From an uncultured Selenomonadaceae bacterium (GTDB taxonomy: Bacteria > Bacillota > Negativicutes > Selenomonadales > Selenomonadaceae), in assembly GCA_905235425.1 (NCBI GenBank), contig CAJOKY010000007.1, positions 1-21,411 on the forward strand: a DNA stretch of 21,411 nt, given 5' to 3'. Below the pieces are notes generated by a model. That model ran no database searches and had not been told where the DNA came from. It saw only the letters and a list, made by a program, of their open reading frames with translations. The stretch's first letter is position 1, and each line of letters opens with the position of its first letter. Below, in pieces: positions 1-7,803 of this stretch. A program made the translations under genes and the position numbers.

Positions 1-10
1 TCATGATCGA

Positions 11-1828
11 CTATGAAGCGGGCGTACCGTGCGCCGTGACATTTGCTTTACCGTTTATTGTAATGTTTCCGGTACCTCCTGCGCTTGCCGAAACGCCTGA
101 GCCTATCGCCGCCCCTTGATACGCTGTTGACTTAACATTAGCCGTGCCGTTTATTGTAATGGAGCTGATATCGCCGCTGTAGCCTGAACCGATACCTGCG
201 CCGTTGCCTGTCTCTACATTTGCCGTGACTGTGCCGCCGCTGATATTTACAGCTCCTATTGTACCTTCCGCTCCTGAACCCAATGCCGCGCCGTTGCCGG
301 CATTTGCCGTTACATTGCCGCTTGCAATTGCCAATGTTGCCGTACTTGTTTCTCCGTAATTAGTACCTATCGCCGCGCCGTTTCCTGTTGCCGTTGCCGT
401 CAATGAACCCGAACCGCTTATCGTCAAGCCGTTTCCTACATTTATCGCCGCCTCATTTGCATCGTTCGTTGTAAGCGTGCTGTCATCTTCCAATATCAAT
501 GTACCGTTTACGCCGCTGAAGTCTATCACACTTCCTGCAGTATTTTCAATGTTCAATCCCTTTAACGTCAAATTGGCGCTGGAAAGCTTATCTTCAAAGA
601 CAATGGAAACGTTTTTTAGACTACCTGCGCTTGAACCGAGAATTACCGCGCCTGCCGTTGCAACGGTAATTGTACCCGTGTAGCTGCTGTCAACTACATA
701 GGTGCCGCTTGTACTTATTGTAAAATCGGCATTACCGGAAATATTAAAGTCTTCAATCATAGTTATATCACCTTTTGCGTAAGCCTGCGCGGTCTGTTCG
801 GCTAGATATCTCATCAGCATATACCCTGCCGCGTAATTTTTCGTATTTGTCGCCTTTGTATTTGAAGTGTCAAGATATGTGGCTATATTGCCGGAACTTG
901 ACGCCAATGACGTAATGTCGCTTTTTCTGAAATCGTCTATTCCGTGCGTAAGTTCGGAAATGCCTTCTTTGAAAAAGCCCGGCAAATTGTTATGGTAAAG
1001 TATTTTTGCGCCAAGAAGTGCGTGGGTCATCTCGTGCGCCAATGTGCGGTCAAGGTAGAGATTACTGCCGCCGCCGTTTTCGTCATCTTCGGAAATGTCT
1101 TTGAAGTAATTCATATTTATCTGCAATTCCAATGACATCGCTTTTCCGCTACTTTCACTTGTACCTGTAGTGACTGCGGCTAGAGAACTTGACGTTGTTG
1201 TCGTAAATGTTACTTTAATTTCTCTAACCGTCGCGTCGCTGTCAAAAGTCAAGCCGTATGATTCTTCCAACAAGTCCAACGATTCTTTCATCCACCAGCT
1301 GTACAATCCCTTAACCACCGTCTGCTCTTCTGTAGTCAATGCACTTTGTTCAGGTACTGTGACTTTCAAGCCGTTAATTGTAAACGTCGTGCTTGGAGGA
1401 TACGTGGAAGAACCTCTTTCCGGTACGATATCTTCCGCATTTTTTACAGTATCGCCACCTGCATCCGAGCCGGTAATTGCGCCGGTATCGTCATTGTCCA
1501 AAATAATTCCGCACTTTGTTTTCAAAAATGTATCGGCAGAGCTTGACTCTTTAATATCGATAACCATTCTGTCTATAACGTCTTGCATACTTGAAAAATT
1601 CGGCGCGGCATTTGCAACCGCCTCATCAAGTGCCGCTGAACCCTTTAATGTCGTTTTGTCGAGAGACGCCATAAATTTTTTTATTATGTCGACGGGATAG
1701 TACTTTTCAAGATATTCGTTATAAGTTTCGGTTATCAAATTATTTTGATTGGATGGATTAGTTTTTTGTCTGTCAATAGTATTTTCGCCGTCTAAAAGCG
1801 TCGTAGTCACTTTTTTTTCATCAGCCAT
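11..1828 (-). CDS. Putative HExxH metalloprotease (peptidase MA-like) with C-terminal beta-solenoid repeats
   Basis: A 605-residue protein. Residues 265-269 read HEMTH, a zinc-binding HExxH, followed by FFKEGISEL with Glu288 as the likely third zinc ligand and a downstream YAAGYMLMRYL helix. This is the layout of gluzincin 'peptidase MA' domains. From about residue 365 to the end the sequence becomes Gly/Thr/Ala-rich beta-strand repeats with four GAAIGSG-like turns (GAAIGTN, GAALGSG, GAGIGSG, GAAIGSG), about 30 residues apart, as in right-handed beta-helix or carbohydrate-binding surface proteins. The N-terminus (MADEKK...) is hydrophilic, with no signal peptide and no C-terminal anchor, so a surface role would need a leaderless export route. 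The start at 1828 has GGGTG about 5 bases upstream. The stop falls directly after a repeat turn, so the solenoid may once have been longer. The catalytic fold is moderately sure; the substrate is unknown. Confidence 0.7.
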   Translation of the reverse strand: MADEKKVTTTLLDGENTIDRQKTNPSNQNNLITETYNEYLEKYYPVDIIKKFMASLDKTTLKGSAALDEAVANAAPNFSSMQDVIDRMVIDIKESSSADTFLKTKCGIILDNDDTGAITGSDAGGDTVKNAEDIVPERGSSTYPPSTTFTINGLKVTVPEQSALTTEEQTVVKGLYSWWMKESLDLLEESYGLTFDSDATVREIKVTFTTTTSSSLAAVTTGTSESSGKAMSLELQINMNYFKDISEDDENGGGSNLYLDRTLAHEMTHALLGAKILYHNNLPGFFKEGISELTHGIDDFRKSDITSLASSSGNIATYLDTSNTKATNTKNYAAGYMLMRYLAEQTAQAYAKGDITMIEDFNISGNADFTISTSGTYVVDSSYTGTITVATAGAVILGSSAGSLKNVSIVFEDKLSSANLTLKGLNIENTAGSVIDFSGVNGTLILEDDSTLTTNDANEAAINVGNGLTISGSGSLTATATGNGAAIGTNYGETSTATLAIASGNVTANAGNGAALGSGAEGTIGAVNISGGTVTANVETGNGAGIGSGYSGDISSITINGTANVKSTAYQGAAIGSGVSASAGGTGNITINGKANVTAHGTPAS

Positions 1829-1845
1829 AACATCACCCGCTTTAA

Positions 1846-1891
1846 TTTAATTAAGAATTAAGAATTTAGAATTAAGAATTGAGAATTGAGG
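1846..1891. repeat. AT-rich 7-bp repeat tract (family GAATTAA)
   Basis: Tandem variants of the heptamer GAATTAA (GAATTAA, GAATTTA, GAATTGA) lie just upstream of the metalloprotease start, between two divergent genes. The same family recurs at 7780-7803 and 11423-11458. Each unit carries TAA on one strand and a TAA-forming junction on the other. Confidence 0.85.
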
Positions 1892-1913
1892 CATCCAATA
1901 TCTAAGCTAAAAA

Positions 1914-1942
1914 AGTTTAACACTCAAAGTATTTCGTTGCAA
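1914..1942 (-). promoter_or_regulatory. Possible promoter of the metalloprotease gene
   Basis: On the minus strand TTGCAA (1937-1942) is followed after 17 bases by TAAACT (1914-1919), with TG one base before the -10, giving an extended -10 character. Each hexamer matches consensus at 4 of 6 positions. It lies about 90 bases upstream of the start, on the far side of the heptamer tract. It is a weak call. Confidence 0.35.
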
Positions 1943-2044
1943 GAAATATCGGTTAAGTTTTATCAAACATTAATTTTCGCTAAAATTCCTCCGATAACAT
2001 TTTTTATACTTTATACGAAAAAATTAAAACTTCATTAAAATTTT

Positions 2045-2053
2045 TGTTATAAT
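2045..2053 (+). promoter_or_regulatory. Extended -10 promoter of the amidohydrolase gene
   Basis: TGTTATAAT is a perfect TG-N-TATAAT extended -10 element 34 bases upstream of the ATG at 2088. No good -35 hexamer is seen in the A/T-rich stretch before it, which is usual for extended -10 promoters. A GGAG ribosome binding site lies at 2076-2079. Confidence 0.6.
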
Positions 2054-2087
2054 ATCGGCGTTAAAAATTTGAATCGGAGCGTAAAAA

Positions 2088-2957
2088 ATGATTATCGACA
2101 TACACACACATATTTTTCCAAATAAAATAGCCGCCTCAACTCTTGAAAAGTTAAGCGGCATAAGTCACACGACGCCTTTCACTGATGGAACTTTGAATGG
2201 GCTTTTAAACTCTATGAAAAAATTTCACGTCGACATTTCCGTAATTTTGCCCGTCGCCACTAAGCCGGAGCAGGTTATAAAAATTAACGACAACGCCGCG
2301 CAGATTAACGAAAAATATTTTGACGCAGGGATTATTTCTTTTGCAAGTATTCACCCCGATTTTGAAGAGTTCAGCGCAGAATTGAGCCGCGTGAAAAATT
2401 TGGGATTTAAGGGCATTAAAATTCACCCCGTCTATCAAGGTACGAATCTTGACGATAAAAAATTTCTGCGAATACTTTACCGCGCCGCCGAGCTTGATTT
2501 AATCGTTATCACTCATGCAGGACTTGATATCGGTTTTCCGGGCAAAATTAATTGCACGCCGAAAATGTCGCGTCACGTTGTAAAAGAGATTGGCGATTTT
2601 AAATTTATCTTGGCGCATATGGGCGGCTGGAAAAATTGGGACGAAGTTGCAGAAGAACTTGCCGACGTAAATATTTTTATCGACACCGCCTTTTCAACAG
2701 GGCTTATTCCGGCTAAAGATAATCACTACACCGAATCGGAATTGAAAATGCTTGACGCGGCAGGTTTTATGCGTCTTTATAAAATTTTCGGCGCTGAAAA
2801 AATTTTATTCGGCACAGACAGCCCTTGGATGGCTCAGGGTACGCCGATTGATTTTATTAACAGCCTGCCGATTGGTGACGCTGATAAAAATAAAATTTTC
2901 GGCGGCAATGCGGCTAAACTTTTGCAAAAAAATATCAGTGAAAAAATTTTCCACTGA
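2088..2957 (+). CDS. Amidohydrolase family protein (TIM-barrel metal-dependent hydrolase, COG2159 type)
   Basis: A 289-residue soluble protein of usual family length. The metal-site motifs appear in order: DIHTH with His6 and His8, KIHP at 111-114, THAGLD with His143, LAHMGG with His177 and FGTDSPW with Asp244. GGNAAKLL near the C-terminus is also typical. The family (Amidohydro_2) hydrolyses or decarboxylates small organic substrates; the particular substrate cannot be read from the sequence. It starts at an ATG with GGAG 8 bases upstream and its own extended -10 promoter. It is divergent from the metalloprotease gene and convergent with the ACT-domain gene, so it appears to be a single-gene unit. 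The fold is secure, the specific reaction is not. Confidence 0.85.
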   Translation: MIIDIHTHIFPNKIAASTLEKLSGISHTTPFTDGTLNGLLNSMKKFHVDISVILPVATKPEQVIKINDNAAQINEKYFDAGIISFASIHPDFEEFSAELSRVKNLGFKGIKIHPVYQGTNLDDKKFLRILYRAAELDLIVITHAGLDIGFPGKINCTPKMSRHVVKEIGDFKFILAHMGGWKNWDEVAEELADVNIFIDTAFSTGLIPAKDNHYTESELKMLDAAGFMRLYKIFGAEKILFGTDSPWMAQGTPIDFINSLPIGDADKNKIFGGNAAKLLQKNISEKIFH

Positions 2958-2970
2958 CCACTAACGAACT

Positions 2971-3058
2971 TTAGTAAGTAGTAAATAGTAAGTAGTAAGT
3001 AGTATTTTTCAACTATTTACTACTCACTACTGACTACTCACTAACTACTACTTACTAA
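2971..3058. repeat. Inverted AGTAGTA-type heptamer tract, possible bidirectional terminator
   Basis: Between two convergent genes, units like AGTAAGT run rightward and then their reverse complement ACTTACT runs back. The outermost arms, 2971-2983 and 3046-3058, are a perfect 13-bp inverted repeat, so a transcript from either side can fold. The right arm contains the stop codon of the ACT-domain gene (3055-3057). Acting as a bidirectional terminator is an inference. Confidence 0.75.
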
Positions 3059-3480
3059 ACTCCCGCCACCTCTTCTTGCGACAAAGATTTTAAACCTTTA
3101 CTCGCCAAAAGATTTTCTGCCTTCTTAGTATCGTTCACGCGGAAAATCATAAAGGCGTTTTTTTGTCCCGCAAATGCGTACATATACTCAATATTAACGT
3201 CCGCCTCTGCAAATTTCTGCAAAAGATTATTAAGACTGCCCGCCTCGTCTGAAATGCCGTAAACCAAAACCGGCGTAAACGTTGCAACGAAGTTTGCATC
3301 TTTCAAAACATTAGTAGCCTCGTAAACGTCATTTACAATCATTCGCACAATGCCGAAATCTTTTGTATCGGCAAGCGACAATGCACGAATATTGACGTTA
3401 TTTTTCGCCAAAACTTCCGTCATTTTATTCAGCGTACCTGGTTTATTTTCAAGAAACACGGAAACTTGATTGACGCTCAT
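3055..3480 (-). CDS. Tandem ACT-domain protein
   Basis: A 141-residue protein with two ACT domains, roughly residues 4-70 and 72-135. Each begins with a beta strand and a small turn: VSVFLENKPGTLNKM and LVYGISDEAGSLNNL. ACT domains bind amino acids or related small ligands and regulate partner enzymes. It lies 15 bases downstream of the phenylacetate-CoA ligase gene in the same direction, a pairing often found in anaerobes, so it probably senses an aromatic amino acid or aryl acid for that enzyme (inference). GGAGG ends 7 bases before the ATG. The stop codon lies inside the inverted repeat tract. Confidence 0.88.
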   Translation of the reverse strand: MSVNQVSVFLENKPGTLNKMTEVLAKNNVNIRALSLADTKDFGIVRMIVNDVYEATNVLKDANFVATFTPVLVYGISDEAGSLNNLLQKFAEADVNIEYMYAFAGQKNAFMIFRVNDTKKAENLLASKGLKSLSQEEVAGV

Positions 3481-3495
3481 GGTGTCACCTCCAAA

Positions 3496-4797
3496 TTAAA
3501 TTTTACGCTTATCGATAACGCGAACGGCTTTACCTTCACTGCGCGTAATGGATTTAGGCGCGACAAGTGAAATTTTTGCCTTAATGCCGAGCATTGAGTG
3601 CAAGCCGTTTTCCAAAATTTTCTTTCTTGCTTGAATTTCGCCGACGTTATCAGTGAACATGTCAGGCGTCATTTCAACATTAATATCAAAAGTATCTGTA
3701 TGGTTCACGCGGTCAACGATAATCTGATAATTTGCCGCGTAACCGTTTTTAAGAAGTACCGTTTCAATTTGACTGGGAAATACATTGACGCCGCGAATAA
3801 TCAGCATATCATCAGTGCGACCTTTAAGGCGCGTCATCTTTATCAGCGTACGTCCGCAGGAACATTTTTCACGGTGCAAACTGCAAATATCGCGGGTACG
3901 ATATCTAAGCAACGGGAAGGCTTTTTTGTCAAGGCAGGTAAAAACCAATTCGCCAATTTGACCTTCCGGCAGAACTTCGCCCGTTTCAGGATTGATAATT
4001 TCAGGGTAGAAGTGATCCTCTTGAATATGCATACCGTTTTGTTCGGAGCATTCGCAGGAGACGCCGGGTCCGGAAATTTCTGTTAAGCCGTAAATGTCAT
4101 AAGCTTTAATGCCCAAAGTCTTTTCGATATCGCGGCGCATTTCTTCAGACCATGCCTCCGCACCGAAAATACCGATTTTAAGCGGAATTTTATCCGACGT
4201 ATAGCCCATTTCCTTCATGGATTCGCCCAAGTACGCGGCGTAGCTGGGCGTACAACAAATAATCGTTGCCTGCAAATCCATAATGAACATAATTTGGCGT
4301 TCGGTGTTGCCGGAGCTTGTGGGAATCGTCAAGCAACCTACTTTATGTGAACCGCCGTTGAGACCGGGACCGCCGGTAAATAATCCGTAGCCGTAGGACA
4401 CTTGACAAACGTCTTTTTTCGTGCCGCCTGTCATCATTATCGCGCGTGCGCAACATTCTTCCCAAATATCAATGTCTTGTTGCGTGTAAAATGCCACAAC
4501 GCGCTTTCCCGTTGTACCCGACGTGGATTGAATACGTACGCAATCTTCAAGCGGCAGAGCAAGTAAGCCGTAGGGGTACGCCTCTTTTAAATCTGCTTTC
4601 GTCAAAAAAGGCAATTTGTACAAATCGTCGATTGATTTAATATCGCCAGGCTCCACGCCTTTTTCCTGCATTTTTTTACGGTAGTAGGGGACGTTATCCC
4701 ATACGTGCTGAACCTGCGCGGGAAGTAATTTATTTTGAATTTCGCGCAACTTTTCAACAGGCGCACACTCAATTTCCGGCTGGAAATAATGTTCCAT
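3496..4797 (-). CDS. paaK: Phenylacetate--CoA ligase
   Basis: A 433-residue acyl-adenylate-forming enzyme that makes phenylacetyl-CoA or a related aryl-CoA from acid, ATP and CoA. Visible motifs are the phosphate-binding STSGTTGK (91-98), YGLTE (236-240), the hinge region GRTDDML (326-332) and SEGKAVRV with the likely catalytic Lys423. The length is typical. CSLHREKCSCG near 305-315 is the usual cysteine-rich stretch. The start is ATG with GAGG upstream. With the tandem ACT gene it forms a two-gene operon driven by the promoter at 4848-4876. In anaerobes such ligases often act with indolepyruvate:ferredoxin oxidoreductase to recycle aryl acids, but no such oxidoreductase is present in the window. 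Confidence 0.92.
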   Translation of the reverse strand: MEHYFQPEIECAPVEKLREIQNKLLPAQVQHVWDNVPYYRKKMQEKGVEPGDIKSIDDLYKLPFLTKADLKEAYPYGLLALPLEDCVRIQSTSGTTGKRVVAFYTQQDIDIWEECCARAIMMTGGTKKDVCQVSYGYGLFTGGPGLNGGSHKVGCLTIPTSSGNTERQIMFIMDLQATIICCTPSYAAYLGESMKEMGYTSDKIPLKIGIFGAEAWSEEMRRDIEKTLGIKAYDIYGLTEISGPGVSCECSEQNGMHIQEDHFYPEIINPETGEVLPEGQIGELVFTCLDKKAFPLLRYRTRDICSLHREKCSCGRTLIKMTRLKGRTDDMLIIRGVNVFPSQIETVLLKNGYAANYQIIVDRVNHTDTFDINVEMTPDMFTDNVGEIQARKKILENGLHSMLGIKAKISLVAPKSITRSEGKAVRVIDKRKI

Positions 4798-4847
4798 AAA
4801 ATTTTTTCCTCTTTTCCAAAATTTGTTAATTCTTTTAGAACATTAAC

Positions 4848-4876
4848 ATTATAGTTGTTGAAAGAACATGTTTCAA
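4848..4876 (-). promoter_or_regulatory. Strong sigma70-type promoter of paaK-ACT operon
   Basis: On the minus strand TTGAAA (4871-4876) and a perfect TATAAT (4848-4853) are separated by exactly 17 bases. Transcription would start near 4841, leaving an untranslated leader of about 44 bases. This is one of the best promoter matches in the window. Confidence 0.8.
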
Positions 4877-4890
4877 GAAAAATTTTTATC

Positions 4891-5256
4891 TTATACGTTT
4901 AAATCTGGACGAAGTTGTTTAGCGTTGCCTAAGTAGACGTGACAGATTTCGTTTAGCGATTTATCAATGTCAGCCAAAACCAAAACACGTATGCACATCG
5001 GCATACTGCCTTCAACGTCCATTTCCTGCGTATCGAAAAGCGGCAGATATTGCAAAGACGGCAGTTGACGTACTCCGGCGGCGGGAAATGCGGCGGTTAA
5101 ATCTTTTGTGCATGAAAAAATTATCGCGCCTACTGTGTCCGGTTGAATTTGATTAGCCGACATAAGTTTTGTTATGAGAAGTTGCGCCGCGTTCCAAATT
5201 GCCTTCTGCGTATTTTCTTCAACGGTTATTGCGCCTCTTAAACCTCTTAATGCCAT
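4891..5256 (-). CDS. aroH: Chorismate mutase, monofunctional AroH class
   Basis: A 121-residue protein that aligns without gaps to the Bacillus subtilis AroH numbering as remembered: Arg7, Arg63, Glu78, Arg90 and Tyr108 are all in place. The enzyme turns chorismate into prephenate, the branch to Phe and Tyr. The residue matching Cys75 is Asp here (FDTQEMD, 74-80). The start is ATG with AAGGAGG 8 bases upstream, an excellent ribosome binding site. It lies upstream of paaK-ACT but is separated from it by a promoter, so it may be transcribed with the ABC-type gene behind it. No promoter is visible in the repeat-filled gap before it. Confidence 0.9.
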   Translation of the reverse strand: MALRGLRGAITVEENTQKAIWNAAQLLITKLMSANQIQPDTVGAIIFSCTKDLTAAFPAAGVRQLPSLQYLPLFDTQEMDVEGSMPMCIRVLVLADIDKSLNEICHVYLGNAKQLRPDLNV

Positions 5257-5270
5257 TTAAATGCCTCCTT

Positions 5271-5379
5271 TTAGCTGTTAGTTGTTAGCTGTTAGCTTTT
5301 AGCCATTAGCTGTTAGCTTTTAGCCATTAGCTATTTAGCTGTTAAGCGCTATTTGCTAATTGCTAATCGCTAATCGCTA
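5271..5379. repeat. TTAGCTG / GCTAATN head-to-head heptamer tract
   Basis: The left half consists of TTAGCTG, TTAGCTT and TTAGCCA units; the right half of their inverse (GCTAATT, GCTAATC), so the halves can pair. The right end supplies the last codons and the TAG stop (5370-5372) of the ABC-type gene. Confidence 0.9.
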
Positions 5380-6449
5380 ACATATTTTTCGTGTATCTGC
5401 TGCTGAACAGTTTCATTTTCCAAAAATTCTTCGTACCTACAAATTCTGTCAACCGTACCATTCGGCGTAACGTCAATAATCCTGTTAGCAATAGTCTCTA
5501 CAAGTACGCGGTCTTTTGACGAAAAAATTATCGTGCCGCCAAAATCTTTTAAAGCGCGTTCAAATTCTTCAGTCTGCGGCAAGTCAAGGCAAGTCGTGGG
5601 ATTATCTAAAAGTAAAAAGTTCGCGCCACTTTTCTGCAATGCATCAATTTCCGCCCGCGCAGCAGTGCTTGAATAAACCTGCGGCATATACGCAATTTTC
5701 ACGTCGTCGCTGAATTTTATCGTACCTTTGAAAGACTCCGCAGAATGTTCATTGCGCCAAAATGAATTTAACGTCTTAAGCAAGCGTGACTGTCCGAATT
5801 GGTTTTGTCCTACCAATGCAATTTTTTGACCGCGTCTTATCGTAAAGCTGACGTTTTGAAAAATCGTTTCGCCGTCACGAATCTTTAATAAATCCTCCAC
5901 TTCCAAAACAATCGGCGCTGTTAAATCTTCAGGATCGGTAACCGCAAAATTTTCGTCGCACTCAAATTTTATCGGCGTGACCTTCTTTTCACCGAGCGGA
6001 ATAATTTCCTTGCAGGCAGACCACAAAAAATATCTGTCATTGCTTACAATAACGGCGGTTAAATTTTTTCGCGTCTTCAAAAAATCTATAAGCCATTCAA
6101 CGCCGGCGGCGTCTAAATTTTTTGTAGGCTCATCCAAAAGCAAAATTACTTCAGAATCTTTCAAGCCATGCAAAGCACGTTTAAGTTTATCAATCGCGGA
6201 CATTTCAGCCATATGCAATTCTGAAAAATCGGAATAGGCACTGCCCGTGACAAGTAACACTTCGCCGAAAACTCTTGCACTGCCGGAAGTGGGCGGCAAA
6301 CGTCCTACTATTATGTCAAGCAATGAAGATTTGCCGGAACCTTCACTGCCAATAATGCCGACTTTCTCGCCGCGTTTTACGGTGAGATTAAAGCCGGTAA
6401 AAATTTCTTTTTGACCGAGTTGCAAAGTTAAATTTTTTATTTCTATCAA
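5370..6449 (-). CDS. Degenerate twin-ATPase protein of ABC-F ancestry
   Basis: A 359-residue protein with two compact ABC-type halves, against 500-650 residues for ABC-F proteins. Half 1 keeps Walker A GSEGSGKS (34-41) and Walker B ILLLDEPT (102-109), but its signature position reads MSAIDKLKRAL and the switch region reads SNDRYFL instead of SHDRYFL. Half 2 has GQNQFGQS in place of Walker A (the Lys is Gln220), FLLLDNPT with the catalytic Glu replaced by Asn283, no signature, and SSKDR at the switch. Only about 40 residues separate Walker A and signature position in each half, so the helical subdomains are largely missing. The SHDR-like remnants point to ABC-F proteins (ribosome-associated, no membrane segments). 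GAGG lies about 12 bases before the ATG. It may still bind nucleotide through half 1; its function is unknown. Confidence 0.75.
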   Translation of the reverse strand: MIEIKNLTLQLGQKEIFTGFNLTVKRGEKVGIIGSEGSGKSSLLDIIVGRLPPTSGSARVFGEVLLVTGSAYSDFSELHMAEMSAIDKLKRALHGLKDSEVILLLDEPTKNLDAAGVEWLIDFLKTRKNLTAVIVSNDRYFLWSACKEIIPLGEKKVTPIKFECDENFAVTDPEDLTAPIVLEVEDLLKIRDGETIFQNVSFTIRRGQKIALVGQNQFGQSRLLKTLNSFWRNEHSAESFKGTIKFSDDVKIAYMPQVYSSTAARAEIDALQKSGANFLLLDNPTTCLDLPQTEEFERALKDFGGTIIFSSKDRVLVETIANRIIDVTPNGTVDRICRYEEFLENETVQQQIHEKYVSD

Positions 6450-6517
6450 TTTGGTGTACCTCTTAAAAAATTTTGGGGTAAAAATTCTTCCAACAAGTTA
6501 TTTTTCCTGCTAATTTT

Positions 6518-6613
6518 TAGGGAGCAGGGATTAGGGTTTTAGGGAGCAGGGAGTAGGGAACAGGGAGTAGGGATTAGTCTAACACCTAGCACCTAACACC
6601 TATCTTTTAGGGA
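6518..6613. repeat. AGGGATT/AGGGAGC and CCTAACA heptamer tract
   Basis: Units such as AGGGAGC, AGGGATT and AGGGAAC are followed by CCTAACA/CCTAGCA units. The tract fills the gap between the acyltransferase and the ABC-type gene. It reaches the acyltransferase stop codon (TAA, 6607-6609), whose last codons read GAT CCC TAA. Confidence 0.85.
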
Positions 6614-7713
6614 TCGGATTTTAAAATGTTCAAAAAAATTTTCAGCGTTGAGCTTGCGATAAGCGAAATGATAACCGTCAGCGCGAAAAAAATTATCGTG
6701 TTAGGCGCTGTCATAAGCCTGCCGGATTCTGCCAGCCACTTGCTAAGGTAAGTTATGGCAAGAGGGTGAATCAAGTAAACCATGTATGAATTGGCGCCGA
6801 GATATCCTATAAACGCTTGTATCGGTCGCGCGAATCGGTAGCACTGAAAGAGCATAAATAAGAATAGCGATGCCGCGATTGTGTACAAAAATCCCAACGG
6901 CGAAAGTTGATGCGCCGTATTTATCGCTGAAAGTATGTCGTAATTTTTCACGTTTATCAGCCGATAAAACCAGCCGACGAATAATATTAACGTCGTGAAA
7001 AATGTCACGAAAATAAAACCTTTTCGCGCGTCTATCCACTGAAAAAATTTTTGCGAATGTACGCCGAAAAATCCGCCCAGTATGAATATAAAGACGTAGT
7101 GAAAAACCCAGTAATTGAGCCGCCACATTAAGCATAATTTTAAAAGTGAATCTTGCGGCAACGCGGCAATAAAACTGTTTAACTCCACATTGTAGCTTGA
7201 ATAGTAGTTAAACATTATTTGACCGATGAACAGCATTAAAAATTTTTCTCGCGTTATGTTTCGCAACATTCGTATCCATAGAGGCATTAAAATATAAAAC
7301 CAAATTAATATCACGAGAAAGTATAGCTGATACTTTGCAAGACCGAAAAATAAAATTTCTGCCGCGTATTCACGTGAAGGTATGCCTGTACCGTAAAAAT
7401 AATTGTCGTGCAAAATGTATAGCGCTGACCAAAAAATATACGGTATTAATACGGCTTTAAATCTGCGTCTTAAAAATATTCCGTATGAAAAGGGCGCGTT
7501 TAAATCTATTTTGTAGAAAAGACCGAATGCAGAAATAAAAAAGAAAATCGGCACGCTGAAGCGTGAGACGATTTCCAAAAGTGTTACCAAATGCAAATTC
7601 GGCGTTGGATTGGTTAAATATTGCGCGCCTACGTGAATGGCAACTACGCCGAGCATAGAGACGCCGCGAATATACTTGATTGAGGGAAGATAAGGTTTTT
7701 GAACTTGTTGCAT
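6607..7713 (-). CDS. Membrane acyltransferase (acyltransferase family 3, OafA/WecH-like)
   Basis: A 368-residue, very hydrophobic protein with about ten membrane segments. Near the N-terminus RGVSMLGVVAIHVG carries His27, the conserved histidine of the family. NSYMVYLIHPL near residue 310 and the C-terminal membrane helix are also typical. These enzymes move acetyl or other acyl groups onto cell-surface polysaccharides or lipids on the outer side of the membrane; the acceptor is not known here. The ATG at 7713 has no Shine-Dalgarno sequence: a CCTAACA-type repeat runs right up to it, and no better in-frame start preserves the first membrane helix. The stop codon also lies at a repeat tract. 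Confidence 0.85.
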   Translation of the reverse strand: MQQVQKPYLPSIKYIRGVSMLGVVAIHVGAQYLTNPTPNLHLVTLLEIVSRFSVPIFFFISAFGLFYKIDLNAPFSYGIFLRRRFKAVLIPYIFWSALYILHDNYFYGTGIPSREYAAEILFFGLAKYQLYFLVILIWFYILMPLWIRMLRNITREKFLMLFIGQIMFNYYSSYNVELNSFIAALPQDSLLKLCLMWRLNYWVFHYVFIFILGGFFGVHSQKFFQWIDARKGFIFVTFFTTLILFVGWFYRLINVKNYDILSAINTAHQLSPLGFLYTIAASLFLFMLFQCYRFARPIQAFIGYLGANSYMVYLIHPLAITYLSKWLAESGRLMTAPNTIIFFALTVIISLIASSTLKIFLNILKSDP

Positions 7714-7714
7714 T

Positions 7715-7803
7715 TTAGGTTTTAGGTGTTAGGTGTTAGGTGTTAGGGGTTAGTCTAGCACCTAGACCCTAGCACCTAATTCTTAATTTTACATTCTTAA
7801 TTC
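7715..7803. repeat. TTAGGTG / CACCTAG inverted heptamer tract joined to GAATTAA-type units
   Basis: Four TTAGGTG-type units are followed by the inverse CCTAGCA/CCTAGAC units, then AATTCTTAATT units. The left end touches the acyltransferase start codon and the right end contains the stop codon of the SIMPL gene (7797-7799). Confidence 0.88.

Noticed and set aside
477..1700. Plus-strand open frames of 60-176 codons inside the metalloprotease gene
   Set aside because: They are antisense to a protein with clear domain motifs, lack ribosome binding sites and read as cysteine- and serine-rich shadow sequence.
3598..4086. Plus-strand 162-codon frame opposite paaK
   Set aside because: It is the mirror of a strongly conserved ligase gene and shows no known motif or ribosome binding site.
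6518..6613. TTAGGG-like units resembling telomere repeats
   Set aside because: The units are 7 bases long, degenerate and intergenic in a chromosome interior; they belong to the general heptamer families.
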